A DNA stretch of 64,000 nt from Phaeodactylum tricornutum CCAP 1055/1 (lineage: Eukaryota; Bacillariophyta; Bacillariophyceae; Surirellales; Neidiaceae): positions 124,001 through 188,000 of the forward strand of contig NC_011688.1 of NCBI RefSeq assembly GCF_000150955.2, in the 5' to 3' direction. The notes below the pieces were generated by a model that saw nothing but the letters and a program-made list of their open reading frames with translations, searched no databases and was not told the origin of the DNA. Within the stretch, counting starts at the first letter, position 1. Every line of letters begins with the position of its first letter. Of this stretch, positions 11,081-21,473 are shown in pieces. Both the position numbers and the translations under genes were made by a program.

Positions 11081-11729
11081 TGATGTGACTGTGATATGAC
11101 TGTGATTGACAGTGAGTTCCCGTGTCTTTGGCAGAAAGATTTGACAGTGAAATGATCTTTCCAATCGAACAACGAATGGTCGCTCGCGCCCCCGTTTTGG
11201 AACCACGACAGAAGGTTCTTCGCAAAGTCAATGCGTTCGGTGGCGCCTTGGAGTGATGTCTGCGGTCTGTCCCTAATTACGGATCACAACACACGACTAC
11301 CCTCGAACCCGTGTTTCGCATCCGGGTGACATCAAAAGCACCAGCGGACAGACCAGACCGTAAGACTATGTCTATTTGTCTAGCTAGTAGAAGGACGGAC
11401 AATCAATGTTCGATGGCTACGATACGACGACAAAGCGTACCCACCCTAGCCCCCGCCGAAAACCAGTCGATTCGTTTGGTGCGGCTGCCAGTCCTTCCCG
11501 CGACGATTCGGCAGATTCGTGTGGGGAATCTCCCCCCGTCTCGGTCAACCACATTCCCTACAGGAATTACTTTCTCTCTCGTCTCCCTCCCTTTCGGACT
11601 TGGTTTCGTTGGTAAATTCATCGGAACGGTTCTTTTTTTGGCTCTCGCTGCTCAGCTTGGATGAAAACGTGAGAGCGTCGTCGGTAACCCCATTGTTTCG
11701 AATTCACAGTCAGACGATCTACTCGTTCC
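11002..11729. promoter_or_regulatory. Divergent promoter with TGACWGTGA cluster
   Basis: The region lies between the divergent helicase and CDF genes. TGACTGTGA occurs at 11086-11094 and 11097-11105, and TGACAGTGA at 11107-11115 and 11142-11150: four same-direction copies in 65 bp. TCACAGTCA at 11704-11712 lies 18 bp before the CDF start codon. A (GT)n microsatellite lies at about 11050-11072. Confidence 0.5.
11048..11073. repeat. (GT)n microsatellite
   Basis: About eleven GT units follow a short TATATA stretch. Length polymorphism is expected. Confidence 0.85.
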
Positions 11730-13103
11730 ATGTTTGCGAGCGGAGACCATTCGCGGGACGCCGCGAAACTCTTGGGTGATTACGGCAGCGTCGATAGTGA
11801 CACTAACGCCAACGTTGACGTTGCCATCGACACCAACGAACGTTCCCCACACCGTCACCAGAAACACCACCATCCACACCATGCGTCGCTGTCGTCTTTT
11901 GATGCACCCGAAATATATCGACACGGACACCCACATCCGCACTACCATCACAGCGAAACGGAAAGTGCGACGACTAGTTCGGACGAGCCGTTGGACGAAG
12001 GGTTCGTTCTATTCGGCATCACGTGTCCCTCACTCCGCCGTGTGGCTCTGGAGCTCTCGCTCTACGTTAACTTGATCATTACGCTCGCCAAACTCGTTGC
12101 CTACGTACAAACCCTCAGTCTTTCCGTCCTCGCCGCCCTCTTGGATTCAATCCTCGACGTGGTTTCACAGATTATCCTCAACTACACCGAGAAACACTCC
12201 AGTTTGCAGCGTTCCTCCGCTTTTTATCCCGCCGGTGCTTCCAGACTCGAACCCATCGGTGTCCTCACGTGTGCCGCACTCATGGGCATGGCCAGTTTCG
12301 AAGTACTCAAGCAATCCTTTACCGCACTCGTCTACCACGGATCCCACGACAATGATCTGGCACCTACCGTTGGGGCCTTTGTCTCCATGCTCGTTATTGT
12401 AGTGGTCAAACTTCTCCTGTTGGTACTCTGTCACAGGGCCGCCAACAAGCGCGTCACCTACAAGGGCGGAAACACTGCTATTGGTACTGCTGCTGCTGCT
12501 ATTGGGGACGGGGCCGTCATCACCACTACTACCATGGCTAGCAAAGCTGTGGTACAAATGGCGGATCCCACTCTCGAAGCCTTGTCTTTGGATCACTGGA
12601 ACGACGCCTTGTCCAACTTGGTGGCCGCCGTCGCGCTCTTGTTCACTCTCCGGTCCCCAAAATTCTGGTTTCTCGATCCTCTCGGTGCCATTCTCATTTC
12701 CATCTACATCATCTACAGCTGGTACAGTACCGGTTTCGAGCAAATCCAGCACTTGACCGGCAAGGCCGCACCGGAAGACTTTATCGACGAAATCATGGAA
12801 ATTGCCAAGACCTTTGACGAGCGCATGGAAGTCGATTCGCTCAAGGCCTACCACTTTGGTCCCAAGTTTCTGGTGGAACTGGAAATGGTCATGCCCAAAA
12901 ACACGCTGCTGTTCGAGTCGCACGATTTGGGCATGGAACTGCAGTACGAAATCGAAGGACTGCCCGAAGTGGAACGTTGTTTCGTACACGTGGACTACGA
13001 AACCCGACCGTACGACGAACACGTCGTCAGCAAAGTCCCGGAACTCCGGGAAAAGTACCGACCCGGCTCCAACGTGCGCCTACGATCCACCCAGTCCGTG
13101 TAA
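11730..13103 (+). CDS. Cation diffusion facilitator, Mn-type
   Basis: A CDF-family metal/proton antiporter of 457 residues in a single exon. The N-terminal 90 residues are His-rich (HRHQKHHHPHHAS, HGHPHPHYHH) and may bind metal in the cytosol. The membrane domain starts near residue 105. TM2 carries LDSILDVVS and TM5 carries DHWNDALSN, a DxxxD pair in each; by family knowledge this marks the Mn-transporting CDF group, because Zn-CDFs have His in one of these positions. A C-terminal cytosolic ferredoxin-like domain follows (DSLKAYHFGPKFLVELEM, CFVHVDYE). A Thr/Ala-rich insertion (about 248-275) lies between TM4 and TM5. Likely role: Mn loading of an internal compartment or Mn export. Family call firm; substrate inferred. 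TCACAGTCA lies 18 bp before the ATG. Confidence 0.87.
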   Translation: MFASGDHSRDAAKLLGDYGSVDSDTNANVDVAIDTNERSPHRHQKHHHPHHASLSSFDAPEIYRHGHPHPHYHHSETESATTSSDEPLDEGFVLFGITCPSLRRVALELSLYVNLIITLAKLVAYVQTLSLSVLAALLDSILDVVSQIILNYTEKHSSLQRSSAFYPAGASRLEPIGVLTCAALMGMASFEVLKQSFTALVYHGSHDNDLAPTVGAFVSMLVIVVVKLLLLVLCHRAANKRVTYKGGNTAIGTAAAAIGDGAVITTTTMASKAVVQMADPTLEALSLDHWNDALSNLVAAVALLFTLRSPKFWFLDPLGAILISIYIIYSWYSTGFEQIQHLTGKAAPEDFIDEIMEIAKTFDERMEVDSLKAYHFGPKFLVELEMVMPKNTLLFESHDLGMELQYEIEGLPEVERCFVHVDYETRPYDEHVVSKVPELREKYRPGSNVRLRSTQSV

Positions 13104-13247
13104 CAGTACATCGCAGACCGGCGCGGGACGGTGTCACGAAAAATGGAGCCGCTGACTACCGTGCGACTGTGCGTACGAGTCATGTTAGAAACCCCGATTC
13201 CGTGTCGGTAGAATGGGAGCTCGATCTCTACCATTGCTTGTACTATT

Positions 13248-13291
<44 letters not shown>

Positions 13292-14698
13292 TACAATTTA
13301 CACTACTACTATTGTCACCTACTCTTTCCGTTGGGACTGCTGCTAGAAACGCCGACTTGATTGTGCGTAGTGGTATTGACGCAACCGTCGGTTTGGCGTG
13401 CCGCGCTCGACGTTAGCTCGTTCCGTTTCTCTCTCTCTCTTTTCAATCGTACCGCATGTTCGGGGATTCGTGCCAGTCTCCGTGTTTGTGTATGTATGTT
13501 TGTGCGGCGGTGTGATGCGTTGGTCGACTCACTCGTTGGCATACCTACTAGTACTAGTACGTCGAGAGGAACGCGCTACCATGCTCGCTGCGACCCATTG
13601 GGAACGAGGGACCGGCGCGTGTCGTGTGGATACGCGGCGACTCTCTCTCTGGCGGGGGCTGGGCTCTAAGAGGGGTGTAACGACTGCGAACGTCCGCCGA
13701 GCGCCTTGCGGGGACTGAACGAACAATCCGGAGTTCGCGGGACCAGCTTTCAACCAATCACAATCCGTTCCGGACCGTTCTCCCAATTTTTGCTACAACG
13801 AGGTGGATTGCCTCCAGGACACGTAGTCAGGCCAGGCCGGCTGAGATCGTAGCCGTTGATCGCGTCTATTAGGGGTACTCTAGCTAGACTAAATAAAAAG
13901 GTAGTTAGGTGCTCCTGCACACGTCGACCCTTTCATTCCGTTCGCAAATCCGGCACGCGGGCTACCGAGACGGACTTCTATCGAAACTTAACGCTTCTTT
14001 GCAAAATTCGAACCTACTCTTTAATTGGCGCGCCTCTCTTCCCGCGCAGGAATGTCCCCAAGCCGGTCACCGAGTTCGCCTAGCGCGGAATAGCCTCAGA
14101 CTACTTAAGGGCCTCCGTTTTCGAATCGAGATTGACTAGACAGGGTGGGAATGAAACGGACCGCGTACCGGGTCTGGGCCGCGGTAGGTCCGCGCCAACC
14201 TCGCTGGGAGCGCTCACAAAAAGGGCGCCAATCGGGACGGCTGGAGAAGTACCGCGCGTTCGCTCCGGCATCGTGGCATCGGGGGAACGGATTGCGGGGA
14301 CCCCGACACATTCCAGAGACTGGGTACCACAGTGTTGGCCTTGGTGATTGCCGTTGCTGTTGTGGTTCCTGTACCTGTTACACCTCCTGTTGTTACCATT
14401 GGTATCGCTCGTAGTGTGGTTGGTGTTGTTGTTTGGATTGCGACTGTCGTCATTGGAATCGCGGGTGCGGTTTTGTTGCCGTTGCCAGCTACGTGAGTGT
14501 CACTTTGGTAGACCTGCTGTCGTTGGCTGTTGTCCCTTTTGTAGATTTGTTGATTAGCGCACGGGGGGTTTTGATTGCGCTGCTGGTATTCGCTGCGACG
14601 GTTGCCTCGGTTACCTTTGGGAGAAATCTCGGTGTCGGGTTCCAGCGCGGTGATTGTGTGCCCATTGCGAGCCATCCTTTCCAAGCACCGCAGTACCG
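13104..14698. other. Long intergenic region with (TAC)n and CT tracts
   Basis: This 1.6 kb lies between the CDF and CXC genes. It holds a (TAC)n/(ACT)n microsatellite at about 13250-13290 and CT-rich tracts near 13430. A minus-strand open frame (14214-14675) is Thr/Asn/Gln-rich and weakly supported. No RNA gene is recognised. Confidence 0.5.
13250..13290. repeat. (TAC)n trinucleotide microsatellite
   Basis: About twelve perfect CTA/TAC units pass into CCACCACC. The tract lies 150 bp after the CDF stop codon. Confidence 0.9.
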
Positions 14699-17600
14699 AT
14701 GCCACGTTCGTCACTGCCGTCCGGGAACCTCGAGTCGAAAGACACACACGATTCGGACGTCCCCCGGTCTGCCTCGAAGCGTCCGGCCGAACGTCCGCAG
14801 TCCTGGCACGGACACACCTCGCGGTCCGTACAGGACCTCTTTGCGCCGCCCCGCACAACACCTCCCCATTCAGAGGTACGTGGGTTGGAGTCGAAAGAAG
14901 ATGCGCGTGTGTTTTGATAGTATTTGGTTCCGTGTGTCGAGAGATGGTGCACGGTACGGCCCAGGAAATCGATTGCCAGGAACGATGCGTGTCCTATCGT
15001 CCAATGTTCCATTTGTTTGGTACCCTACCAACCATTGTTCTTCCTTAGAGCCTGCCGTTGGTTCGTTCCAGTACTGCACCGTGTCTTGTCGTCTCGACCG
15101 CATCTCGGCCTGGCCTGGGCTTGCCAAAATACTCTCTACGCTGGACTCACCAAACACTTTTGCTTTTTTCCATTCCTTGGGAACCTTTTTTTCCTTGTCT
15201 GTCGCACACCACTCGAAATTCCCATTCCTTCCACCGCTCGCTCCGTCTCTCGCAACCAACCACATTCTCCTTTTTTGTACGATTGTTCCCACATACACAC
15301 ACACACCTCCCTCCAACACTTATGTTTCCGTACGGATCCGGGACCTTTTTCCTATCAACGGCTCGGACCGTGATTCAACGGGCAACGGCTATCGCTATGT
15401 ATCCGTGTGCAATCACGACTCGCCCACCCCACCTTTACCATCAACGACCTCATTGTTTCGACAGCGGCCCCGACCCGCATCGAGCACCATGGAAGCATCC
15501 CGGCAATCCGGAAAAGACCCGTTCGCCGGAGCCAATCTCGAAGCCACCTTTGAAGTAGACGAAGAAACAGACTACGGCTTTCCACACCACGTGGGATCCT
15601 TTACGGACGACGAGTTTCCGCCCCGGAGCGATATGAAGAAGCGCAAACGCCGCTCCCCGATGTCGTCGCCACCCTACGTCCCCTACGCATCAATGCCGCT
15701 CCAACCCTTTTACCCCCCGTACAATTCCACTTTGGGACCGCCGCAACCTCCGGGATACTTCCCCGGGAACGTCGCCTCGGCCGCGGGCAACACTTACTAC
15801 GGCAATACTACCGATTACTATCCACCCTTGCCGTCCAACCCCGGCTACCTGGGACCGCCGGGCCACACGGCCTGGAATTCGCCCGTACCCAAGGAATACT
15901 CTCCACATCGCCCGACGGCCCTCGACGATACCTTGCACGCTGCTGATCACGAACTGACTCCGGAAAAAGACCAACAAACACGGCCTGTCTTTCGCTCACC
16001 AATGCTTCGGGATTCCAAATACAAACGATCCCCTCTCGGGTCTCCGCTGGATCAGTACGGTAGTTTCGGTATGGTGGATACACCACGGGCGACTCTGGAA
16101 GACGCCTTTTCGCCTTTGGGGCCGTCCTTTGAAAACGATTTGGGACTAAGCAGAGCTGAGCGGTTCAGGGGTTGCCTCGAGTTGAGTCGTTCCGGTTCGT
16201 CGGGGGAGTTCGAAACGCACCCGACACCCCAGTCCACCGCTTATCGTCCTCCCGAGCCATCGCCCTTTTCCAGGCTCGTCAACGAGTTTTCCCCGTCTCG
16301 CGGTCGACGTGGGTTACAGGGGGTCTCGCGAACGCCGGTACGCTCTGCCGTCAGCGACCGCTACGCTCCTTCCCACTCGTCGCGGCCTCTCGCACCGAGC
16401 ATGGCCGCTTCCATGCCCAAAGCCGTGCCGCGATCGTCTATTCAAGCGTCGCCAATGGCTCCCCAGAGCGGAGCAAAACCCCTGAAGCTTTACCAAGGGA
16501 GCCCCGCCGAACAACAGCCGTCCACGGTTCGGATGAAGCTGGACGGTCGCGGCTTGCACTCCACGCAACGCACTTTAAACGACATTAATTCCATGATGCG
16601 TTCCGGCTCGATGGACCGTGCCGGAGTGACCCCGTACGGCCAGAGTGCGCGGTCCCCGTATGCGCATGCCGGAATGCCGTATCACCCATCGTATGCCAAC
16701 ATGGTTCCGGAAACCAGCGCCGTCAAAGCGCCGCGAACGGCACATTCAATCCGACCGTCGCCGATGGGATCCCATTACGGACCGCCGCCCCCGTCCAGTA
16801 GCACGTCACGGCCATCTCGCTTTCCATCTTCGATCGTAAAGACGCCATTGGCTGTACCTGGCAAGGAAAACCCGAACGGCATAACTCCCATGAGTACTCC
16901 TCGCAACCGCTGTAACTGTAAAAAGTCGCAGTGCCTCAAGCTGTACTGCGAATGTTTCTCGGCTGAAGTCATGTGCGAAGGGTGTAATTGTACTGACTGT
17001 CGCAATTTACCGGCGTTTGCCGCCGTGCGTGCGAAAGCCATGACGGATTGCCTGAACAAGAATGCGCATGCGTTCAAGCCGCGCATCGCCGCCGCTCCGG
17101 GTGCAGCCGATCTACAGGGGCACAGCATGGGCTGCAAGTGCAAGAAATCGGAATGTCTGAAAAAGTATTGCGAGGTACGTCGCCCGAGATTTTTTTCGCA
17201 TACGTCGCATTTTGCAGGAGGCACTAACCCATGCTTTGTGTAATCGTGGACGCAGTGTTTCCAAGCGGGAGTTCTGTGTGGCCTAAAGTGCAAGTGCGAA
17301 AGCTGTAAGAATATTGCTGGTTCCCAAAAGCTAATTGACAAGCGGCGTCAAATGAAAGACACCAGTGGAGCTGAATTCGCCATGCGTGTTTCACAAGAGG
17401 CTTGGAAGACGGGATCGCATACGAAAGGAGGTCTGCCGGGTCAACACGTACCCGCGCCACCCCCTGCCATGAATAGAAATATCCGACCTGCGGCGGCCTC
17501 GCACCATTCTGGTGGTACGCTGGCACCCCATCCGTATATGCGGTCTTACCACCAATCACTCCACAGGTCGGCAGCCAAATGCCAATGGGCTACTCAATGG

Positions 17601-18061
17601 GAATGCACATGCCACCTTTCGCCGCCATGTACCCTGGTGCATACCACGTTCCTCCGCCAATGCATCAACGATTACCATCACCTCCAACAGTCGCTGTTGC
17701 GCCAAGTGCCCCCGAGACTGTGATCAGGGAGGCAACCAAACCCGAAGCTTCCATGATAACGCCTGGCGACACACCGCGTATCGCAGCGCTTCGAATTACT
17801 TTTGATATCGAGCACTCTCGCAAGAAACGGGTCATGAATGCTGCTGACGAAGAGACCGTTGCATATTTCGGATCCCTTCCGCGACAGCCAAAAACGACGG
17901 CCTTGGCTATCTTCAGTTACCTGTCAAACACTGATGTTTACCAATGTGCACTTGTTTCTAAACTCTGGAAAAATTTGGCATTCGACGAAGACCTTTGGCA
18001 GTTTCCCAAATCGAGTGAAAAAGCGGAGCCGACCAGGGACAACGCCCTGACGGCAGTGTAG
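14699..18061 (+). CDS. CXC (tesmin/TSO1-like) protein with C-terminal F-box
   Basis: A DNA-binding CXC/CRC protein. Exon 2 (15465-17174) has a long Pro/Ser/Tyr-rich region with KKRKRRS (NLS-like), then the first CXC motif (RCNCKKSQCLKLYCECF ... CNCTDCRN), the RNPAF-like linker (RNLPAF) and the start of the second (MGCKCKKSECLKKYCE). The intron 17175-17255 splits the second CXC, which resumes as CFQAGVLCGLKCKCESCKN. After a His/Pro/Met-rich stretch the protein ends in an F-box-like segment (AIFSYLSNTDVYQCALVSKLWKNL). An upstream exon 14699-14875 (MPRSSLPSGNLESK to the donor GAG|GTACGT) joins in frame to the acceptor at 15464 and is plausible; otherwise the start is the ATG at 15489. The frame slips at a CCCC run (17526-17529); one extra C restores it, giving about 897 residues. 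CXC proteins (LIN54, TSO1, tesmin) bind cell-cycle promoters. Confidence 0.8.
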
Positions 18062-18201
18062 AGCCCTATGAGTCCATCACCCGCCTGCTCACCTACTTTC
18101 CTAGACATAACTAGGACTACAAAGGGGTTCCTAAAATGTTGTTTGCTTTTTTCATGCTTGGGCTTGTTACACTATGGGTGTATGAGGTTTAATCACTCTC
18201 G

Positions 18202-20415
18202 CTAGTCTAACGGTATTTTGGTTGTAACGTCACTGACGCTCGGATCGTTCGCAACGCAGTCGGTCCAGCCGATTGTGTTTTGTGGAATTTTCATTCGAGT
18301 TTCGGATAGATGCGTCGAAATATAGAGCCTGCATATCTTATGCAGCCCTGGAAATGCGCACATGACGTCCAAGACCATGCGGGTCGTATCCTCTTGATCC
18401 AAATCCAACTCCAAAATGTAATCGATCTTTTCGTATAGGGATTCCATCAATTTGCCCTCGGGGGTTTTGCTCTCAAAGTTGCGTACACCAGCGTGCGGAA
18501 AGTCTCCGGTAAAGGCACAGCCAACGTCCGCTTCCAGCACAACCACATCCTGGCTTTCGCGCACTATCCTGAAAGTTTCCCCTTCTCGTCCATTCACCAC
18601 CCGACACCGACTTGTTCCTTCTAGTTCCACTTGATCCTTTTGAACGCCTATGTGAACAGTGGCTCGGTCGCCAAGCGAAATAATCTGACCACTCGGAGAG
18701 TATCGGCTAGCCATGGCATCGTTGTATGCCAGACGGTTGTACTCCCAGCCCAATGTCGCGTCTTGCTCGCTTTCGTAATCTTCGGTAGGTAGCCAGCTCG
18801 TAAACTCCCGCGCCATGTCGTGATGCAAGGATTGATCTTCCGTTCCCCCAACCAGTATATGAATGTCGCGAAGGTTTTCGTGAATCGGGTGCACCAATCC
18901 AGTTTCGGTGCATAGCGTTTCGACGGCTTGGCGGGTGGGTACAGGCATGCGAACATGCATTTTGATGGGAATTTGCCAGCGAGAATCGTTACTACCGGCG
19001 TTGGACTTGTTGACGAAGCAAATGTAGTTGTGTTTTGGCGAATTGGAAACGTCTGGGATAATATGACGATGAAGACGGCCATCTGTGCTGCTAAAGAAAA
19101 TGTTGCGTAGTCGTTGCAGCTGATCCGGTACAAGGGACACGGTCGCCAATCGTGGCCGCGACGTCCCGGGAAAAAATTGCCTGCAAAATGTGGCGTTGAC
19201 GCGTCCCATGAAGTGGGTCTCTTCCAGAAACTGTTTTTCGGTCATGCCATCGCAATCTTGAGTTACCAAAACGGTACCATTGAGGCGCCGAACCTTCGCG
19301 GGTGTCTCTTTACTTTGAAAGATCTTGATGAGCTCGTTGCGCTTGTTCTCGATGTCGAGTTGCTCCAGCTGCGAGTTTCTCGTCGATTGATCCACACTCG
19401 ACGTGGTGTTATGAGATTGATGTTCGTTGCCCGATTTTAGCTTTTCCGGTACCACGGCGACTGCTGCAACAGACAATTTCGGCACCGAATTGGTCGACGG
19501 AGGGCTCCCGGGATGGCCACGCTTCTTTTTCAGTGCGGGTGATTCCAACGCCAACAAATTCTGAAGTCGCAGCCGTTGTAGATCCACTTGTTTTCCTCGG
19601 AATACGAACTTTCCCCCCGCGCGATGGAAGGTCCGAAGCAAGAGGGTCTTCAAAACATTGTGACTGGAACTCGGGTCACTCACGTCAATCGTTGTTTCCG
19701 GGGACTGTAGGGAGTTACGTCTGGCTGTCTTTTCCAAGTGGGTGCGCCTTTCCAACAGTAGTACCTGACGCAGCAAGAACTCCAAGACCGTGTCTCGCAA
19801 AGGTGTGTATTGTACGAGCATATCGGCGAGGGATTCCTTCGCGACGACACATCGTGACGATGTGACAGTCGATTTCAGTGGAGAAGCACTCCCACCGTTT
19901 GCGCTGTCGGCGGAGGACAAAGCTGGTACGACCACCGACAGAGGCCATAGCACTCGTTTCAGTTTGGTCCAATTGCCTACCGGCGGAAGCTTTGATCCCG
20001 ATGTGTTTGCCGCTTGCCACCACAGCAGGTCTTCGTCTCCACCGACGGAATGTCGTGAAGGATCCTTCTGACGCAATTGTATATAGCAGCGGAGCGCGTC
20101 ATCGACGTCGGATGTTGAATCCGCCGGATGGGCCTGCCAAGAATCCACCAAGTGTTCCCATTCCGCTGCGTTTTGTTGGTCTAGGAAGAGACGGACCAGC
20201 GATTCGGTAACTTTATCCGAAGAATTCCAAAGAGCGTCGCTGCCATTGGCGTCACTGATGTTGGTGGAAGGTGCGGGGAGAAAAAGAACGCAGCCCGCGG
20301 CACTCGGTAAATCATGAAACGCCGATGGGTTGGCCGATACGTGCAGCAGCGTCGGCAACAACGAACAAAGTCCGACTTTGTCGGTAGTGCGACTATTGCT
20401 ACTAGCTTGATCCAT
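18202..20415 (-). CDS. Large protein with possible 2OG-oxygenase-like C-terminus
   Basis: One uninterrupted exon of 737 residues from the first ATG (20415). The N-terminal half has no recognised domain and includes a basic segment (PALKKKRGHPGSPP). The C-terminal part has HHDM (about residue 530) and, about 105 residues later, GDFPHAGVRNFE. An HxD followed by a distal His in a hydrophobic HAG context resembles the iron-binding triad of 2-oxoglutarate dioxygenases and of cupins. I see no clear 2OG-binding Arg and cannot fix the family. The protein ends with VSDVTTKIPLD. No signal peptide is seen, so cytosol or nucleus is likely. It is tail-to-tail with the CXC gene, with stops 140 bp apart. 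That the gene is real is sure; the function is a weak inference. Confidence 0.6.
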   Translation of the reverse strand: MDQASSNSRTTDKVGLCSLLPTLLHVSANPSAFHDLPSAAGCVLFLPAPSTNISDANGSDALWNSSDKVTESLVRLFLDQQNAAEWEHLVDSWQAHPADSTSDVDDALRCYIQLRQKDPSRHSVGGDEDLLWWQAANTSGSKLPPVGNWTKLKRVLWPLSVVVPALSSADSANGGSASPLKSTVTSSRCVVAKESLADMLVQYTPLRDTVLEFLLRQVLLLERRTHLEKTARRNSLQSPETTIDVSDPSSSHNVLKTLLLRTFHRAGGKFVFRGKQVDLQRLRLQNLLALESPALKKKRGHPGSPPSTNSVPKLSVAAVAVVPEKLKSGNEHQSHNTTSSVDQSTRNSQLEQLDIENKRNELIKIFQSKETPAKVRRLNGTVLVTQDCDGMTEKQFLEETHFMGRVNATFCRQFFPGTSRPRLATVSLVPDQLQRLRNIFFSSTDGRLHRHIIPDVSNSPKHNYICFVNKSNAGSNDSRWQIPIKMHVRMPVPTRQAVETLCTETGLVHPIHENLRDIHILVGGTEDQSLHHDMAREFTSWLPTEDYESEQDATLGWEYNRLAYNDAMASRYSPSGQIISLGDRATVHIGVQKDQVELEGTSRCRVVNGREGETFRIVRESQDVVVLEADVGCAFTGDFPHAGVRNFESKTPEGKLMESLYEKIDYILELDLDQEDTTRMVLDVMCAFPGLHKICRLYISTHLSETRMKIPQNTIGWTDCVANDPSVSDVTTKIPLD

Positions 20416-21473
20416 ACTACCAACCAACCGGTAGCTAGGAACGAAGGAAGACTTTGTCAAGCATCTCGTTCCTATCGAGAAGACAGCGCGACCGTTGGAT
20501 TTTTCCAAATTTGCTTTGGCTACCTATTCCGTAGTTTGCAGTTACTGTGTTAGAGAGGGATATATGCGTAGCACTCACTGCTTCTCGATCATGACGGATT
20601 GGCGATCCTCAATTTAACCCTACGTAATGAGCATATTTAAGGGGTTTTGTTGTGGTGCTTGATTCGGTTGGAGACCTGACTGGCACCGAGTGATAGTCGG
20701 CTTTGGGATATACGTGACAGCGATGTTCCGTCGCCAGCTAAGAATTGATAAATAAAATTCTGTTTGAATGGGACGCGTCTGGTTTTCAAATAAATCTATT
20801 TTCGATCGGAAGATGACCTCATTCGTTTTGTGTTGCTCGGCATGTTCGACTTCGAGTTACTTAATGTAATTTCTCACTGTCCTCGTTATCAATCACGATT
20901 CTTTATCATTTACTTATGAAGATGGAAGGCGCACAATCAGAATCGCACGCCAAGTCGTGTCAGACCACATGAGAAGCAATAAGAGCGTCACTTGACACCA
21001 ATAGGGGGCATCATATCGTGACCGCGTCGTTTCCTCCCCGATCCAGAACGGAGTTGGGATATTCCGATCGAATCCATCACGCACTTCTGCGTGTCTCGGC
21101 GCTGATTGGCCCAACTTTACGAAGGAACCGAACGTACGAATCGAGTCCCCGACACAACTGCTTCAAGGAATCGCGGCCAAATTTGCCTTGACAGCAACGC
21201 TGTCAAGCAAAACCGGAAACAAACTCGCACTCGTACTCGCGTTCGTGCTCTCACACCGTATTGTGGGAGGCCCACTGTAATAGACGGGTTCATTCGGTTG
21301 ACATCGCATAACAATCTACACCACCTTTTCTTGCAAGCTCTCGCGTGCATACTTGCAATCAATCAATCAATCAATCGACAGGAACTGACATTCTTGTTGG
21401 CACCGATTTCGTAGAATTATATAGTGCGCACAGTTCCTGACTCTCATAAAAAGTACCAACTTGATCCCAAACG
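20416..21473. other. Divergent intergenic region
   Basis: About 1.06 kb lie between two divergent genes. A TCACTGTCC near-match to the recurrent motif lies at about 20873-20881, and an (AATC)5 tract at about 21356-21377 lies about 100 bp before the next start. No gene is recognised. Confidence 0.45.

Noticed and set aside
13250-13290. (TAC)n tract as a coding repeat
   Set aside because: It follows the CDF stop codon and no frame through it connects to a gene.
14214-14675. Minus-strand Thr/Asn/Gln-rich open frame as a gene
   Set aside because: Low complexity, no clear start context or domain, and it lies in the likely promoter of the CXC gene. Kept only as a possibility.
14433-15464. Open frame upstream of, and in frame with, the CXC gene as an N-terminal extension
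   Set aside because: It begins at a non-ATG codon and reads as non-protein-like. A shorter spliced upstream exon fits better.
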